Part shown: positions 34,509 through 43,263 of the stretch, piece by piece
How positions within the stretch are numbered: position 1 is the first letter of the stretch
How the letters are laid out: every line of letters starts with the position of its first letter
Source of the DNA: JAIWNK01 sp964453115
Lineage (GTDB): Bacteria; Chloroflexota; Anaerolineae; Anaerolineales; Anaerolineaceae
Reading direction: 5' to 3'
Assembly (NCBI GenBank): GCA_964453115.1
Contig: CAYVRT010000007.1
Coordinates: 50,810-114,809 of the forward strand
Length of the DNA: 64,000 bases
The notes under the pieces: generated by a model
What the model was told of the DNA's origin: nothing
The model's input: the letters and a program-made list of their open reading frames with translations, nothing else
Databases searched by the model: none
Made by a program: the position numbers and the translations under genes

Positions 34509-36322
34509 GCTTCTTTTCCTCCCTCGCCGCCGAACGATACGATCGCAAATACAGCGACCGCCAACTTATCCGCCGTATCATCAGCTATTTTGCCCCGCAA
34601 AGCGCACGAATCAGCCTGATGATTGTTACCATCCTTGTTATCTCTGGCACAAGTGCCACCCAACCCTGGGTCGTCTCACAGGGCCTGGACTTACTCCAAC
34701 AGCCTGGCAATCACCTGGCCATCGTCCTCATTCCGCTAGCTGTCTTGCTGCTCGGTGTCATCAACTGGATTTCTAATTGGCTGCGCCGTCGCCTTACAAC
34801 CCGCGCCATTGCCGATGTCGTAATTTCCATTGCCAGCCAGGGTTTTCGGGCTGCCGCAAACCACGACCTCTCTTTTTACGACGAGGTACCCTCCGGCAAA
34901 GTTCTCTCACGGATCACTTCCGACACACAGGATTTTGGCCAATTAATTGTCATCATCACTGACATCATTGCTCAAATCATTGAGGCCCTCATTCTCGGGA
35001 TCGTATTGGTGCGCATTAATGGACAACTTGCGCTTTACATGTTTGCAATCTTGCCCATCGTCCTGATCATTGCCATCAATTATCGAAAACTTGCCCGCAA
35101 AGTCACTCAGCAAGGTATGCGCGCCATGGCAAATGTCAATTCCACCATCAAAGAAACCATCAGCGGCATCGCAGTAGCCAAAAACTTCCGTCAGGAAACC
35201 AGCATCTACGCCGACTTTGACCAGGCAAACCACACATCTTACTCTGTCAACATCCGGCGCGGCCTTGTCCTCTCCCTGTTGTTTCCCACCCTCAACGCAC
35301 TAGGAGGCATGACCAGCGCTCTACTCGTCTATTTTGGCGGCTTAACCGTCGCACAGGGCATCATCACCGCTGGTTCATGGTATCTCTTCCTGCTCAGCCT
35401 GGATCGTTTCCTCTTCCCTGTTCTCAACATCGCCTCGTTTTGGACACAAATTCAAAACGGCCTATCATCTGCTGAACGTATCTTCGCACTCATAGATGCT
35501 TCACCTGCCGTCATCCAGATAGACCAACAAGCCCCACCCAAATTACGCGGCCAGATTGAATTCCATCAAGTCTGCTTCCACTACAAAGAGGCAGAACCCA
35601 TTTTGCAAAACTTTGACCTCACCATTCAGCCAAGCGAAACCATAGCCATTGTTGGTCACACAGGTGCTGGAAAATCGTCCATTGCTCGGCTCGTCACCCG
35701 TTTCTATGAATTTCAGTCAGGGCAAATTCTGATTGACGGGCTGGACATTCGAACCTTCGACTTGCAAAATTACCGCAAACAACTTGGCATCGTCTCCCAA
35801 ATCCCATTTCTGTTCTCCGGCACCGTATTGGAAAATATTTGTTACGCAGCCCCAGAAACCAGCCCGGATCAAATTCGTTCGCTCGCCCACCAGATAGGAG
35901 AAGGCGAATGGCTCGACATCCTCCCCGAGGGACTGAACACCTCCGTAGGCGAACGCGGCGCCCGCCTATCCATGGGGCAACGCCAACTTGTTGCCCTCAT
36001 GCGCGTTCTTGTTCAGCGTCCAGCCATCTTCATCCTGGATGAGGCCACAGCAAGCATTGACCCATTCACCGAATGGCAAATCCAACAAGCGCTCAATCTG
36101 ATCCTTGCCCGCTCAACCAGCATCCTCATTGCACATCGCCTTTCTACTGTACGCTCTGCCAATCGTATCCTGGTGCTAGAAAAAGGGTGCATTCTGGAAC
36201 AGGGCAGCCACGCGCAACTCCTGGCACAAAATGGCAAATATTCCAATCTTTACGACACCTATTTTCGACACCAAAGCCTGGACTACGTTGAAGAAGCACA
36301 CCGTCAGCCGAAAAACCCATAA
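34505..36322 (+). CDS. ABC exporter, fused permease and ATPase (ABCB/MsbA type)
   Basis: The 605-residue half-transporter has six membrane helices (about 25-315) and a nucleotide-binding domain (about 340-590): Walker A GHTGAGKSS, Q-loop VSQIPFLF, signature LSMGQRQLVALMRVL, Walker B AIFILDEATASIDP, H-loop AHRLSTV. It should act as a homodimer exporting lipid, glycolipid or peptide. The ATG at 34505 overlaps the stop of the GT-C gene, so a flippase-like role for a glycolipid made by that enzyme is plausible but inferred. Confidence 0.93.
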   Translation: MSFFSSLAAERYDRKYSDRQLIRRIISYFAPQSARISLMIVTILVISGTSATQPWVVSQGLDLLQQPGNHLAIVLIPLAVLLLGVINWISNWLRRRLTTRAIADVVISIASQGFRAAANHDLSFYDEVPSGKVLSRITSDTQDFGQLIVIITDIIAQIIEALILGIVLVRINGQLALYMFAILPIVLIIAINYRKLARKVTQQGMRAMANVNSTIKETISGIAVAKNFRQETSIYADFDQANHTSYSVNIRRGLVLSLLFPTLNALGGMTSALLVYFGGLTVAQGIITAGSWYLFLLSLDRFLFPVLNIASFWTQIQNGLSSAERIFALIDASPAVIQIDQQAPPKLRGQIEFHQVCFHYKEAEPILQNFDLTIQPSETIAIVGHTGAGKSSIARLVTRFYEFQSGQILIDGLDIRTFDLQNYRKQLGIVSQIPFLFSGTVLENICYAAPETSPDQIRSLAHQIGEGEWLDILPEGLNTSVGERGARLSMGQRQLVALMRVLVQRPAIFILDEATASIDPFTEWQIQQALNLILARSTSILIAHRLSTVRSANRILVLEKGCILEQGSHAQLLAQNGKYSNLYDTYFRHQSLDYVEEAHRQPKNP

Positions 36323-36395
36323 AATTGCAACTTTTCTTGTACTATCTCGTATTTAAAACCGAGATCTCAAATTTCAATCCAATTAAAGGTAGTAC

Positions 36396-37136
36396 ATGAA
36401 AAACCGTCTTCTCATTCTATCCGCCATCATCACCATCGCACTTGTTACGTTGGCATGTGGCACGAACTGGAGTATGGCCCAGGGTTCCGGAAAATTGGTT
36501 ACCGAGCAACGCTCCGTCAGCAATTTCAACGCCATTGCGTTCAGCGGCATTGGTGATTTAACAATCATCCAGGGTGAAAGCGAATCGCTCATTGTTGAAG
36601 CAGAAGATAACATCATCGAGTACATTACAACCGAAGTCAAAGGGCAAACACTTGAAATTGGCTTCGATAGCCGCCGATGGAATGACTGGGTCAAACCAAC
36701 TCAACCAATCAAGTTCACCCTCACAGTAACAGACTTAAAAGAGATTAACCTCTCCGGCGCAGGCAGCATTCAAACTGATAAGCTCATTACACCTACCCTG
36801 GAAATTATTTCCAGCGGCGCCGGTTCTATCGCTTTGTTAGGTCTCGAAACCGAGAGCCTCACCGTCCACAGCAGTGGAGCAGGGAGCATTGAAGTTTCTG
36901 GAAACACGCTCACCCAAAAAATCACCATCAGTGGTCTCGGCAATTATGACGCAGGAGACCTGAGCAGCGTTCAAACTGCCATCACTGTCTCTGGTGCAGG
37001 CAACTCAAACCTTTGGGTAGCCGAAACCCTCGATATCACCATTTCTGGCGTCGGTTCTGTTCGTTATTATGGTGATCCGAAAATCAGCCAAAGCATCAGC
37101 GGCATTGGCAGCGTTCAAAAACTAGACGACAAATAG
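36396..37136 (+). CDS. DUF2807 (GIN domain) lipoprotein
   Basis: A 246-residue lipoprotein with a lipobox LVTLAC (Cys about 21) and a right-handed beta-solenoid of the putative auto-transporter adhesin head GIN domain (DUF2807, about 40-240). The turn motif SGAGS or SGIGS recurs at least six times (FSGIGDL, LSGAGSI, SSGAGSI, SGAGNSN, SGVGSV, SGIGSV). Function is unknown; it is probably a surface protein. AAAGG precedes the ATG. It ends 3 bases before the convergent VOC gene, with no terminator between. Confidence 0.9.
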   Translation: MKNRLLILSAIITIALVTLACGTNWSMAQGSGKLVTEQRSVSNFNAIAFSGIGDLTIIQGESESLIVEAEDNIIEYITTEVKGQTLEIGFDSRRWNDWVKPTQPIKFTLTVTDLKEINLSGAGSIQTDKLITPTLEIISSGAGSIALLGLETESLTVHSSGAGSIEVSGNTLTQKITISGLGNYDAGDLSSVQTAITVSGAGNSNLWVAETLDITISGVGSVRYYGDPKISQSISGIGSVQKLDDK

Positions 37137-37139
37137 CCT

Positions 37140-37991
37140 TCATTTCCCAATCAGCAACCGATTGCCGGCGGGGTCTTTTAATGCCCACCCTTCCGGCAAT
37201 TGTTGTATCTCAATCCCAGCGGCAGTTGCCCGCCCCAGCAAAGCCTGGCGCTCCTTCAGTTCGGGGACAATAAGTTCATACCAACGCAACCCAAGCACCT
37301 CATCCGGTCGCCCGGCCAATTCCGTCCCAGCCCATGTGTTCACTGCCACGTGATGATGATAACCACCCGCCCCTAAAAAGAGAGCGCCAGCCCCATAGCG
37401 CTGCATCACATCAAAACCAATCACCTGCCGATAAAACTGCTCGGCTGCTATCAGGTCGTTCACGCTCAAGTGTACGTGTCCAATCCTGGCATCACCCGGC
37501 ATTCCATCCCATAACACCAACTGCCCAGTCACCTCTCTCAGCAGCCAGTTTAAATCCAACGGCTCTGTCATCATCCGCATCTGCCCGGCAGTATCGCGCG
37601 GCCATTCAACAATCGCCCGATCCCAACAAATCTCAATATCATTTCCTTCTACGTCACTCAAATACAGCGCCAGGCTTACCCCATGATCGGCTGCGCCTTG
37701 TAGCCGCACCCCCTGCCGAGCCAGGTTGCGAAACATCTGCCCCAATTGTCGCCGTTCAGACAGCAAAATTGCCAAATGGTATAGGCCCGTTACCCCCATC
37801 AACCGTTTTGCACCAGGTATCTCATACAAAACCACCATACGCTCGCGAAGAGTTCCCAGTGCTGCCCAATTGCTACCACGCTCCAGAATCTTTAAAGCCA
37901 ATGCCTGCTCATAAAACAAAATTTGCCGTTGCAAATCGTGAACATTCAAAGCCACTGCCCCAATCCTTGTTCCATCAGGTAACACAGCCAT
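37140..37991 (-). CDS. VOC-superfamily protein with two modules (CatE-like)
   Basis: A 283-residue glyoxalase/dioxygenase-fold protein with two tandem VOC units: one near 10-135 (VALNVHDLQRQILFYEQAL, LYHLAILLSER, GNDIEICWDR) and one near 165-280 (IGHVHLSVNDLIAAEQFYRQVIG, YHHHVAVNTWAG, ELIVPEL). His and Glu residues for a metal are kept in both halves, as in Bacillus CatE-type catechol-2,3-dioxygenase homologues. The substrate is unknown. Starts at GTG 38000, ATG 37997 and ATG 37991 are all in frame; the last has GGAG at 8 bases. It is the third gene of a small operon. Confidence 0.85.
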   Translation of the reverse strand: MAVLPDGTRIGAVALNVHDLQRQILFYEQALALKILERGSNWAALGTLRERMVVLYEIPGAKRLMGVTGLYHLAILLSERRQLGQMFRNLARQGVRLQGAADHGVSLALYLSDVEGNDIEICWDRAIVEWPRDTAGQMRMMTEPLDLNWLLREVTGQLVLWDGMPGDARIGHVHLSVNDLIAAEQFYRQVIGFDVMQRYGAGALFLGAGGYHHHVAVNTWAGTELAGRPDEVLGLRWYELIVPELKERQALLGRATAAGIEIQQLPEGWALKDPAGNRLLIGK

Positions 37992-37996
37992 TTCCA

Positions 37997-38395
37997 TCAC
38001 TCCATAAACTCATCCAACTGCTCAACCAGGTCATCCAAATCTCGATAACGAAAAATCTTCTCCGCAATACCTCTTAGCGTCTCCGAAACCTCACCATCCC
38101 CCTGTATCGCCACCCAGACTGGAATCCCCTTTCCAAATGCATATCCAGCCTCAATCCCAATTCCTACCCCCTTCACCGAAAACTCCACCAACACCACCTG
38201 GCTGTTTCGAATTTGCTCAAATGTTTTCAACATCAAATCGGATGCCGAAAAATGGACTGTCCCCCAACACTCCAAATCTGACGCGACACAAAACAGCCGC
38301 ACGCCACGTTGCTGCAATGCCCGACCAAGTGCCTGCACCCAGGTTCGATTGCGATGATCCTCATAATATTTAATAGAGAGAAACAACTGTTGCAT
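37997..38395 (-). CDS. Nucleoside 2-deoxyribosyltransferase-like protein
   Basis: A 132-residue single-domain protein. LFLSIKYYEDHRNRTWVQALGRAL at the start and VVLVEFSVKGVGIGIEAGYAFGKGIPVWVA at the end match the nucleoside 2-deoxyribosyltransferase (NDT) fold, where the Glu of GIEAGYA is the catalytic nucleophile that attacks C1' of a nucleoside or nucleotide. The fold is related to TIR, SIR2-like and DprA-like nucleotide hydrolases. The substrate is unknown. It begins directly after the stop of the 81-residue protein and overlaps the VOC gene. Confidence 0.75.
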   Translation of the reverse strand: MQQLFLSIKYYEDHRNRTWVQALGRALQQRGVRLFCVASDLECWGTVHFSASDLMLKTFEQIRNSQVVLVEFSVKGVGIGIEAGYAFGKGIPVWVAIQGDGEVSETLRGIAEKIFRYRDLDDLVEQLDEFME

Positions 38396-38641
38396 TCAGT
38401 CTTCCGAATCTTCCATCTCACGCTGCTCCATACTTATCTCAGCAGCTGCCAGCAAAGCATTGGCCAAACGCACTGCTTCGCGCGGTGTCAGACAAATGAT
38501 CGTCTCATCTGCGCCAAACAACCGCTCATCTTGCGGACAATTTTCAGTAAAGCGCATCAAAACATCATCCTCCAGCCCGTCTTCCTCATGGCTATACGCA
38601 ACTTCAATTTTCAACGCACCATCCAACAATACAACCAACAC
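38396..38641 (-). CDS. Small acidic protein, unknown
   Basis: An 81-residue acidic protein (many Glu and Asp, end MEQREMEDSED) with an N-terminal hydrophobic strand (MLVVLLDGALKIEV) and a central LTPREAVRLANALLAAAE helix. I recognise no family. The GTG start has a perfect AGGAGGT 5 bases upstream, and a near-consensus promoter sits at 38673-38700. Its stop and the next start touch (TGA then ATG), so it is tightly coupled to the NDT-like gene and may be its partner. Confidence 0.65.
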   Translation of the reverse strand: MLVVLLDGALKIEVAYSHEEDGLEDDVLMRFTENCPQDERLFGADETIICLTPREAVRLANALLAAAEISMEQREMEDSED

Positions 38642-38672
38642 CTTGCACCTCCTGTTATAGAATGCTTTCTTT

Positions 38673-38700
38673 ATTATAAATCAACCGCTTTGCAAGTCAA
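38673..38700 (-). promoter_or_regulatory. Promoter of the small acidic protein / NDT-like / VOC operon
   Basis: TTGACT (38695-38700) and a perfect TATAAT (38673-38678), spacer 16 bases, read on the - strand about 30 bases before the GTG start. Confidence 0.75.
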
Positions 38701-38763
38701 TCACCTCTGCCCCTTCCCAACCATTTTCCACCCACTCAGGCACACGTCAAAAGGACTGAATCC

Positions 38764-38772
38764 TGATATAAT
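38764..38772 (+). promoter_or_regulatory. Extended -10 promoter of the phosphoglucomutase gene
   Basis: TGATATAAT is a perfect extended -10 (TG, one base, TATAAT). No good -35 is seen, which is normal for this class. It lies 31 bases before the ATG, which follows AGGAGGA. Confidence 0.6.
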
Positions 38773-38803
38773 ACCCCCATAACCCCATTCTTCAGGAGGA
38801 CTT

Positions 38804-40225
38804 ATGTCAAACAAAATTGTTTTTGGAACCGACGGCTGGCGCGCCGGAATTGCCGAAGAATACACCTTCGATAATGTACGCCGCTGCACTCAGGGTTTTG
38901 CTTCCTACATGCTCAATCATGGCAAAGCCGGTCAATGGATTGTCGTCGGCCACGACAAACGCTTCCTCTCCGAAAACTTTGCCCTGGCAGTCGCCGAGGT
39001 ACTGGTTGGTAATGGATTGAATGTCTATCTCACGGATGGTGCCACCCCCACCCCAGTGATTGCTTTTTCTGTCGTGAACCGCAAAGCTGCCGGCGCCATC
39101 AACATCACCGCCTCACACAACCCCCCCGCTGATAATGGATTCAAGGTGCGCAACGAGTTTGGCGGCGCAATCTCTCCTGAAGGATTGAAAGAAATTGAAA
39201 GCCTCATCCCCGATTCCGCAGCCGACGCCCGTCGCACCCCGGCAGCAGAAGCCGAAGCGCAAGGACAGCTTGTTCGCTTTGACCCCGCCCCAGCCTACAT
39301 CGAGCATCTCAACGACCTCATTGACCTGCAACCCATCAAAGATGCTGGTCTAAACATCCTCGTAGATGCCATGTGGGGCAATGGCGCAGGCTGGTTCACA
39401 CGCCTGTTACAAGGCGGAAAAACAACTGTAACCGAAATTCACGCCGAGCGTAACCCCATCTTCCCCGAAATGAAACGCCCCGAGCCAATTCCACCGAACA
39501 TTAATGTTGGCCTGCAAAAAACCGTTGCGCAATCAGCTGATGTCTTGCTGATTACCGATGGAGATGCTGACCGAGTTGGCGTTGGTGATGAACAAGGCAA
39601 TTTCGTCAATCAGCTGCGCGTTTATGCCCTGCTTGCATTCTATTTACTAGAAGTTCGCAAACTGCGTGGCCCAATCGTCAAAACCCTTTCCACAACCAGC
39701 ATGTTGGAAAAACTCGGCAAACTCTACGATATCCCAGTATACGAAACTGGTGTTGGTTTCAAATACGTTGCGCCCAAAATGTTGGAGACCGACGCCCTCA
39801 TCGGCGGCGAAGAATCTGGCGGCTATGCCTTTCGCGGCAATGTCCCCGAACGGGATGGCATTCTTGCTGGCTTATTTGTTCTTGATATGATGGTTCGCCT
39901 GGGCAAAAAACCCAGCGAGTTGATCACTCTCCTCTTCAGCAAAGTTAGCGCCCATTACTATGACCGGGTAGACAGCACCTTTTCTGGCGACCGTTCCGCA
40001 CGAGAGCAAAAAATCCTCTCTGCCAACCCGGCCACCATTGGCGGGCTTAAAGTCATCAGTCTCAACACCTCTGATGGTTATAAATTCTCGCTCGAAGACG
40101 GCGGTTGGCTACTCATTCGCTTTTCTGGCACCGAGCCAATCATGCGCGTCTATTGCGAAACCACACACCAGGAAAACGTCCAGGCCATCCTTCAGGACGG
40201 TCTTAAAATTGCCGGTATCGCCTGA
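38804..40225 (+). CDS. Phosphoglucomutase/phosphomannomutase family protein
   Basis: A 473-residue alpha-D-phosphohexomutase. FGTDGWRAGIAEEYT opens domain 1, the phosphoserine loop is ITASHNPPADNGFK (Ser104), the metal loop DGDADRVGVGD, the sugar loop GGEESGGYAF and the phosphate-binding loop RFSGTEPIMRVY. It interconverts hexose 1- and 6-phosphates for sugar-nucleotide and glycogen metabolism; GGEESGGYAF suggests a phosphoglucomutase-type sugar preference. It has its own extended -10 promoter and a hairpin after the stop. Confidence 0.94.
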   Translation: MSNKIVFGTDGWRAGIAEEYTFDNVRRCTQGFASYMLNHGKAGQWIVVGHDKRFLSENFALAVAEVLVGNGLNVYLTDGATPTPVIAFSVVNRKAAGAINITASHNPPADNGFKVRNEFGGAISPEGLKEIESLIPDSAADARRTPAAEAEAQGQLVRFDPAPAYIEHLNDLIDLQPIKDAGLNILVDAMWGNGAGWFTRLLQGGKTTVTEIHAERNPIFPEMKRPEPIPPNINVGLQKTVAQSADVLLITDGDADRVGVGDEQGNFVNQLRVYALLAFYLLEVRKLRGPIVKTLSTTSMLEKLGKLYDIPVYETGVGFKYVAPKMLETDALIGGEESGGYAFRGNVPERDGILAGLFVLDMMVRLGKKPSELITLLFSKVSAHYYDRVDSTFSGDRSAREQKILSANPATIGGLKVISLNTSDGYKFSLEDGGWLLIRFSGTEPIMRVYCETTHQENVQAILQDGLKIAGIA

Positions 40226-40239
40226 TCTTGTCTTTCAAA

Positions 40240-40270
40240 CGGGCAGCCGTTTGGCTTGAACGGCTGCCCG
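40240..40270 (+). terminator. Hairpin between phosphoglucomutase and tatD
   Basis: A perfect 12-base stem (cgggcagccgtt / aacggctgcccg) with a 7-base loop. The sequence after it is not T-rich and the tatD start is 13 bases further on. It could be a terminator or a leader structure. Confidence 0.55.
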
Positions 40271-40283
40271 CCCCAGGTTTGAT

Positions 40284-41069
40284 GTGCCTTCCTTAACCGA
40301 CACACACTGTCATCTCAATCTCAATTGGTTTGCTTCCGACCTGTCAGAAGTATTGCTCAGAGCCGCAGCAGCCGGCATTGAACGCATTCTCATCCCCGGC
40401 ATTGACCTGCCCAATAGCTACCAGGCAGTCAAAATGGCTGAGCAGCACCCTGCCATCTATGCAGCTGTTGGAATTCACCCCAATGATGCAAACACCTGGG
40501 ACTCCAACACCCTGCCAGCACTGGAAGAACTAGCCCAACACCCCAAAGTGGTTGCGATTGGTGAAATTGGCCTTGACTATTACCGACAACACAGCACCCC
40601 GGAACGCCAAAAAAACATTTTAGAACAGCAAATTATACTTTCTCTGCGCGTCCAAAAACCCATCATTCTCCACAGTCGCAGCGCCCTGCCAGAAACGCTC
40701 ACCATCCTACAACAATGGCTACCCGGAATCGCCCTGACTGGCGTATTTCACTCCTATGAAGGTAGTCTGGAAACAGCCCAAAGCATCCTGAACGCTGGTT
40801 TTTACCTCGGCGTTAGCGGGCCAATCACTTTTCAAAATGCTCGCGAACGACAAAAAACCTTCCAGCAAATCCCCCTAAAACACCTGCTTCTTGAAACAGA
40901 TGCGCCCTACCTCACCCCCCACCCCTGGCGCGGGCAACGCAACGAACCGGCCCACATTCCCGCCATCGCCCAAAAACTCGCCGATTTACACCAAACCTCC
41001 CTCGAGCAAGTCGCAATAATTACATCTCACAACGCCCATCAACTATTCCAATGGGGAGTTTCCTCTTGA
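40284..41069 (+). CDS. tatD: TatD-family metal-dependent hydrolase
   Basis: A 261-residue TIM-barrel hydrolase with the family's metal ligands: DTHCHL (5-10), GEIGLDYYR (Glu and Tyr), ILHSR (His), GVFHSYEG (His) and LETDAPYLTP (Asp). TatD enzymes are 3'-5' DNA exonucleases or related phosphodiesterases. Start is GTG 40284; the nearby ATG at 40282 is out of frame. It overlaps the polyprenyl synthetase gene, an arrangement common in Chloroflexota-type genomes. Confidence 0.94.
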   Translation: MPSLTDTHCHLNLNWFASDLSEVLLRAAAAGIERILIPGIDLPNSYQAVKMAEQHPAIYAAVGIHPNDANTWDSNTLPALEELAQHPKVVAIGEIGLDYYRQHSTPERQKNILEQQIILSLRVQKPIILHSRSALPETLTILQQWLPGIALTGVFHSYEGSLETAQSILNAGFYLGVSGPITFQNARERQKTFQQIPLKHLLLETDAPYLTPHPWRGQRNEPAHIPAIAQKLADLHQTSLEQVAIITSHNAHQLFQWGVSS

Positions 41070-42037
41070 CCCAAACGCTATCTTTTCTTCTTCCAATCCA
41101 AAAAGATTTACAGCAGGTTGAACAAACCATGCAATCTCAGGCCGAGAATTATCACCCCGACGTAATTGCTGCCCTCAACCATCTGCTAAAATCAGGCGGC
41201 AAACGTATGCGCCCAGCAGTTACCTTGCTAATGGGCCGGCTGCTGAATGGCAATCCTCATCGGCTCATCACACTGGCCGCAGCTATTGAACTACTCCACA
41301 CAGCTACCCTTGTTCACGACGATTTAATAGATGGCGCACTGCTCCGCCGCGGAATCCCCACCCTCAATGCCAGTTGGTCCCCTGCCGCCACCGTCCTCAC
41401 TGGCGATTTTCTCTTTTCTCGGGCTGCAAAACTTGCCGCCGAAGCCAATTCACTGGAAGTGATGAAAGACTTTGCCACCACATTAACGATCATTGTCAAT
41501 GGTGAAATCACACAGCTATTCAGTAGCCGTTGTCAGGTCAACTCTGAAGATTACAACGCGCGCATTTATGCCAAAACCGCATCTCTCTTTCAAACCGCAG
41601 CTGCTTCAGCCGCACAAATTGCAGATGCCCACCCGGACATCATCGAACAGGCGCGCTCTTATGGATATAATATTGGCATGGCATTCCAAATTATTGACGA
41701 TATTCTGGATTTCACCAGCGACCCCGAAAGCCTGGGAAAACCCGTTGGCAGTGACCTGCGCCAGGGATTGGTAACCCTACCCGCTCTGTTCTACATTCAA
41801 AACAATCCCAACGATCCTTGTGCACAAAGCCTGCTCGAAGGGCGTTGCATTAAAGACGAATCCCTGCTTCAATCCCTGATCCAAAACATTATTGCCGATT
41901 CTGCCATTGAGCGCGCCTATCAAACCGCTCGTCAACATGTTCAAAAGGCCATCCAGGCCATTCAACTCCTACCCGCCATGCCCGAGCGAACTGAACTCGA
42001 AAACCTTGCCCATTACATAACAGATCGGGAGCGATAG
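41066..42037 (+). CDS. Polyprenyl (trans-prenyl) diphosphate synthase
   Basis: The 323 residues carry both aspartate-rich motifs of trans-prenyltransferases: FARM in LVHDDLIDGALLRRG and SARM in FQIIDDILDFTSDP, plus GGKRMRP at the N-terminus (isopentenyl diphosphate binding). The residues before FARM (IELLHTATL) are small to medium, consistent with a long-chain (octaprenyl-like) product for quinones. The TTG at 41066 is chosen because GGGGAG lies 7 bases before it and it overlaps the tatD stop; ATG 41051 is possible. Confidence 0.93.
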   Translation: MTQTLSFLLPIQKDLQQVEQTMQSQAENYHPDVIAALNHLLKSGGKRMRPAVTLLMGRLLNGNPHRLITLAAAIELLHTATLVHDDLIDGALLRRGIPTLNASWSPAATVLTGDFLFSRAAKLAAEANSLEVMKDFATTLTIIVNGEITQLFSSRCQVNSEDYNARIYAKTASLFQTAAASAAQIADAHPDIIEQARSYGYNIGMAFQIIDDILDFTSDPESLGKPVGSDLRQGLVTLPALFYIQNNPNDPCAQSLLEGRCIKDESLLQSLIQNIIADSAIERAYQTARQHVQKAIQAIQLLPAMPERTELENLAHYITDRER

Positions 42038-42077
42038 CAACTTGCGTTACAACCACTCCCGATCCTTAAAAAATCAA

Positions 42078-42159
42078 TGCGCTGGGTGGGACTTGAACCC
42101 ACACGCCGTGAGGCATGCGCCCCTCAAACGCACCTGTCTGCCAATTCCAGCACCAGCGC
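42078..42159 (-). tRNA. tRNA-Leu (anticodon GAG)
   Basis: An 82-nt cloverleaf on the - strand. The acceptor stem GCGCTGG/CCAGCGC pairs perfectly, with a D-arm containing AATTGGCAGA, anticodon stem TGCGT/GCGCA, loop TTGAGGG (anticodon GAG), a long class II variable arm, and T-arm GTGGG TTCAAGT CCCAC. No CCA is encoded. It is antisense to the flanking genes, with its own consensus promoter. Confidence 0.95.
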
Positions 42160-42168
42160 AACGTTCCT

Positions 42169-42196
42169 ATTATAATCGGCTCTGTACCTTTGTCAA
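42169..42196 (-). promoter_or_regulatory. Consensus promoter of tRNA-Leu
   Basis: TTGACA (42191-42196) and TATAAT (42169-42174), both perfect, with a 16-base spacer; the -10 ends 9 bases before the tRNA. Confidence 0.85.
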
Positions 42197-42231
42197 GTCA
42201 ATCAACCCATCCAATTTATCAGGAGGCCTAA

Positions 42232-43263
42232 ATGAAAATCGTTCTCGACGCAATGGGTAGCGACGACTATCCCGATCCCGAAGTTCAAGCCGCTGTTTCT
42301 GCAGCTGAAGCCTTTGGCGAAGAAATCATCCTCGTTGGACAAGAAAGTTTATTAGCGCCCAAGCTATCTGCACAAAATCCGCGCAACCTGCCCGTCCGGA
42401 TTGTAGATGCCCCCGACGTATTGGAAATGAACGAAAAGCCCGTCGAAGCAGCCCGTCGAAAACCCCGCAACTCAATGGCTGTTGGTCTGGAATTGCTCAA
42501 AACTGGCGAAGCACAGGCCTTTGTGAGCGCAGGCAATACTGGCGGAGTCATGTTCAACGCCATCCGCACCCTGCGCCGCATTGAAGGCGTCGAACGCCCC
42601 GCCATGAGCGTTCTCTTCCCTGTTAAAGGCGGCCAGGCCGTTGTTCTTGATACTGGTGCCAATGTAGATTGCCGACCAGAATTTCTGCTTCAGTTTGCAG
42701 TTATGGGCAGCGTGTATGCTCAAAAAACGCTCGGCATCGCCCACCCGCGCGTAGGGCTGCTCTCAAATGGAGAAGAAGCAGGCAAAGGCAATGACCTAGT
42801 CAAACACACACACACCATTCTTGAACAAAGCGGCCTCAATTTTGTTGGCAACGTGGAAGCAAAAGAACTCTTCGGCGGTGCAGTAGACGTTGTCGTAACC
42901 GATGGTTTTACTGGTAACGTCCTGCTCAAATCAAGCGAAGCCGTGGCACGCTTTCTGCTCGAAACCATCAAAGCCCAATTAACCTCCACTTTCTTTGCCA
43001 AACTGGGCGCTGCCATCGTCAAACCCTATCTTGGAAACGTCAAGAAATTGATGGATCCCTCAGAAATTGGCGCCGCGCCCATGCTTGGTGTAGATGGACT
43101 GGTGCTCGTTGGTCACGGACGTTCCGATGCACGCGCTCTATTCAGCGCAATTCGTGTCGCGAGGCAACTTGTCCAGGCAGACCTCATCTCGGCTCTACGG
43201 ATTGCCATCAAAGAAAATCTGGCCCAGGTACAAGCCATTCACGCCCAAGGAAATACCCAATGA
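42232..43263 (+). CDS. plsX: Phosphate acyltransferase PlsX
   Basis: PlsX turns acyl-ACP and phosphate into acyl-phosphate, the first step to phosphatidate in most bacteria. The 343 residues begin IVLDAMGSDDYPDPE and show SAGNTGG, LDTGANVDC, GLLSNGEEAGKGNDLVK, VVTDGFTGNVLLK and VGHGRSDARA, all family hallmarks. AGGAGG lies 5 bases before the ATG. It overlaps a membrane-protein gene at its 3' end (ATGA) rather than fabD/fabH genes. Confidence 0.96.
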   Translation: MKIVLDAMGSDDYPDPEVQAAVSAAEAFGEEIILVGQESLLAPKLSAQNPRNLPVRIVDAPDVLEMNEKPVEAARRKPRNSMAVGLELLKTGEAQAFVSAGNTGGVMFNAIRTLRRIEGVERPAMSVLFPVKGGQAVVLDTGANVDCRPEFLLQFAVMGSVYAQKTLGIAHPRVGLLSNGEEAGKGNDLVKHTHTILEQSGLNFVGNVEAKELFGGAVDVVVTDGFTGNVLLKSSEAVARFLLETIKAQLTSTFFAKLGAAIVKPYLGNVKKLMDPSEIGAAPMLGVDGLVLVGHGRSDARALFSAIRVARQLVQADLISALRIAIKENLAQVQAIHAQGNTQ

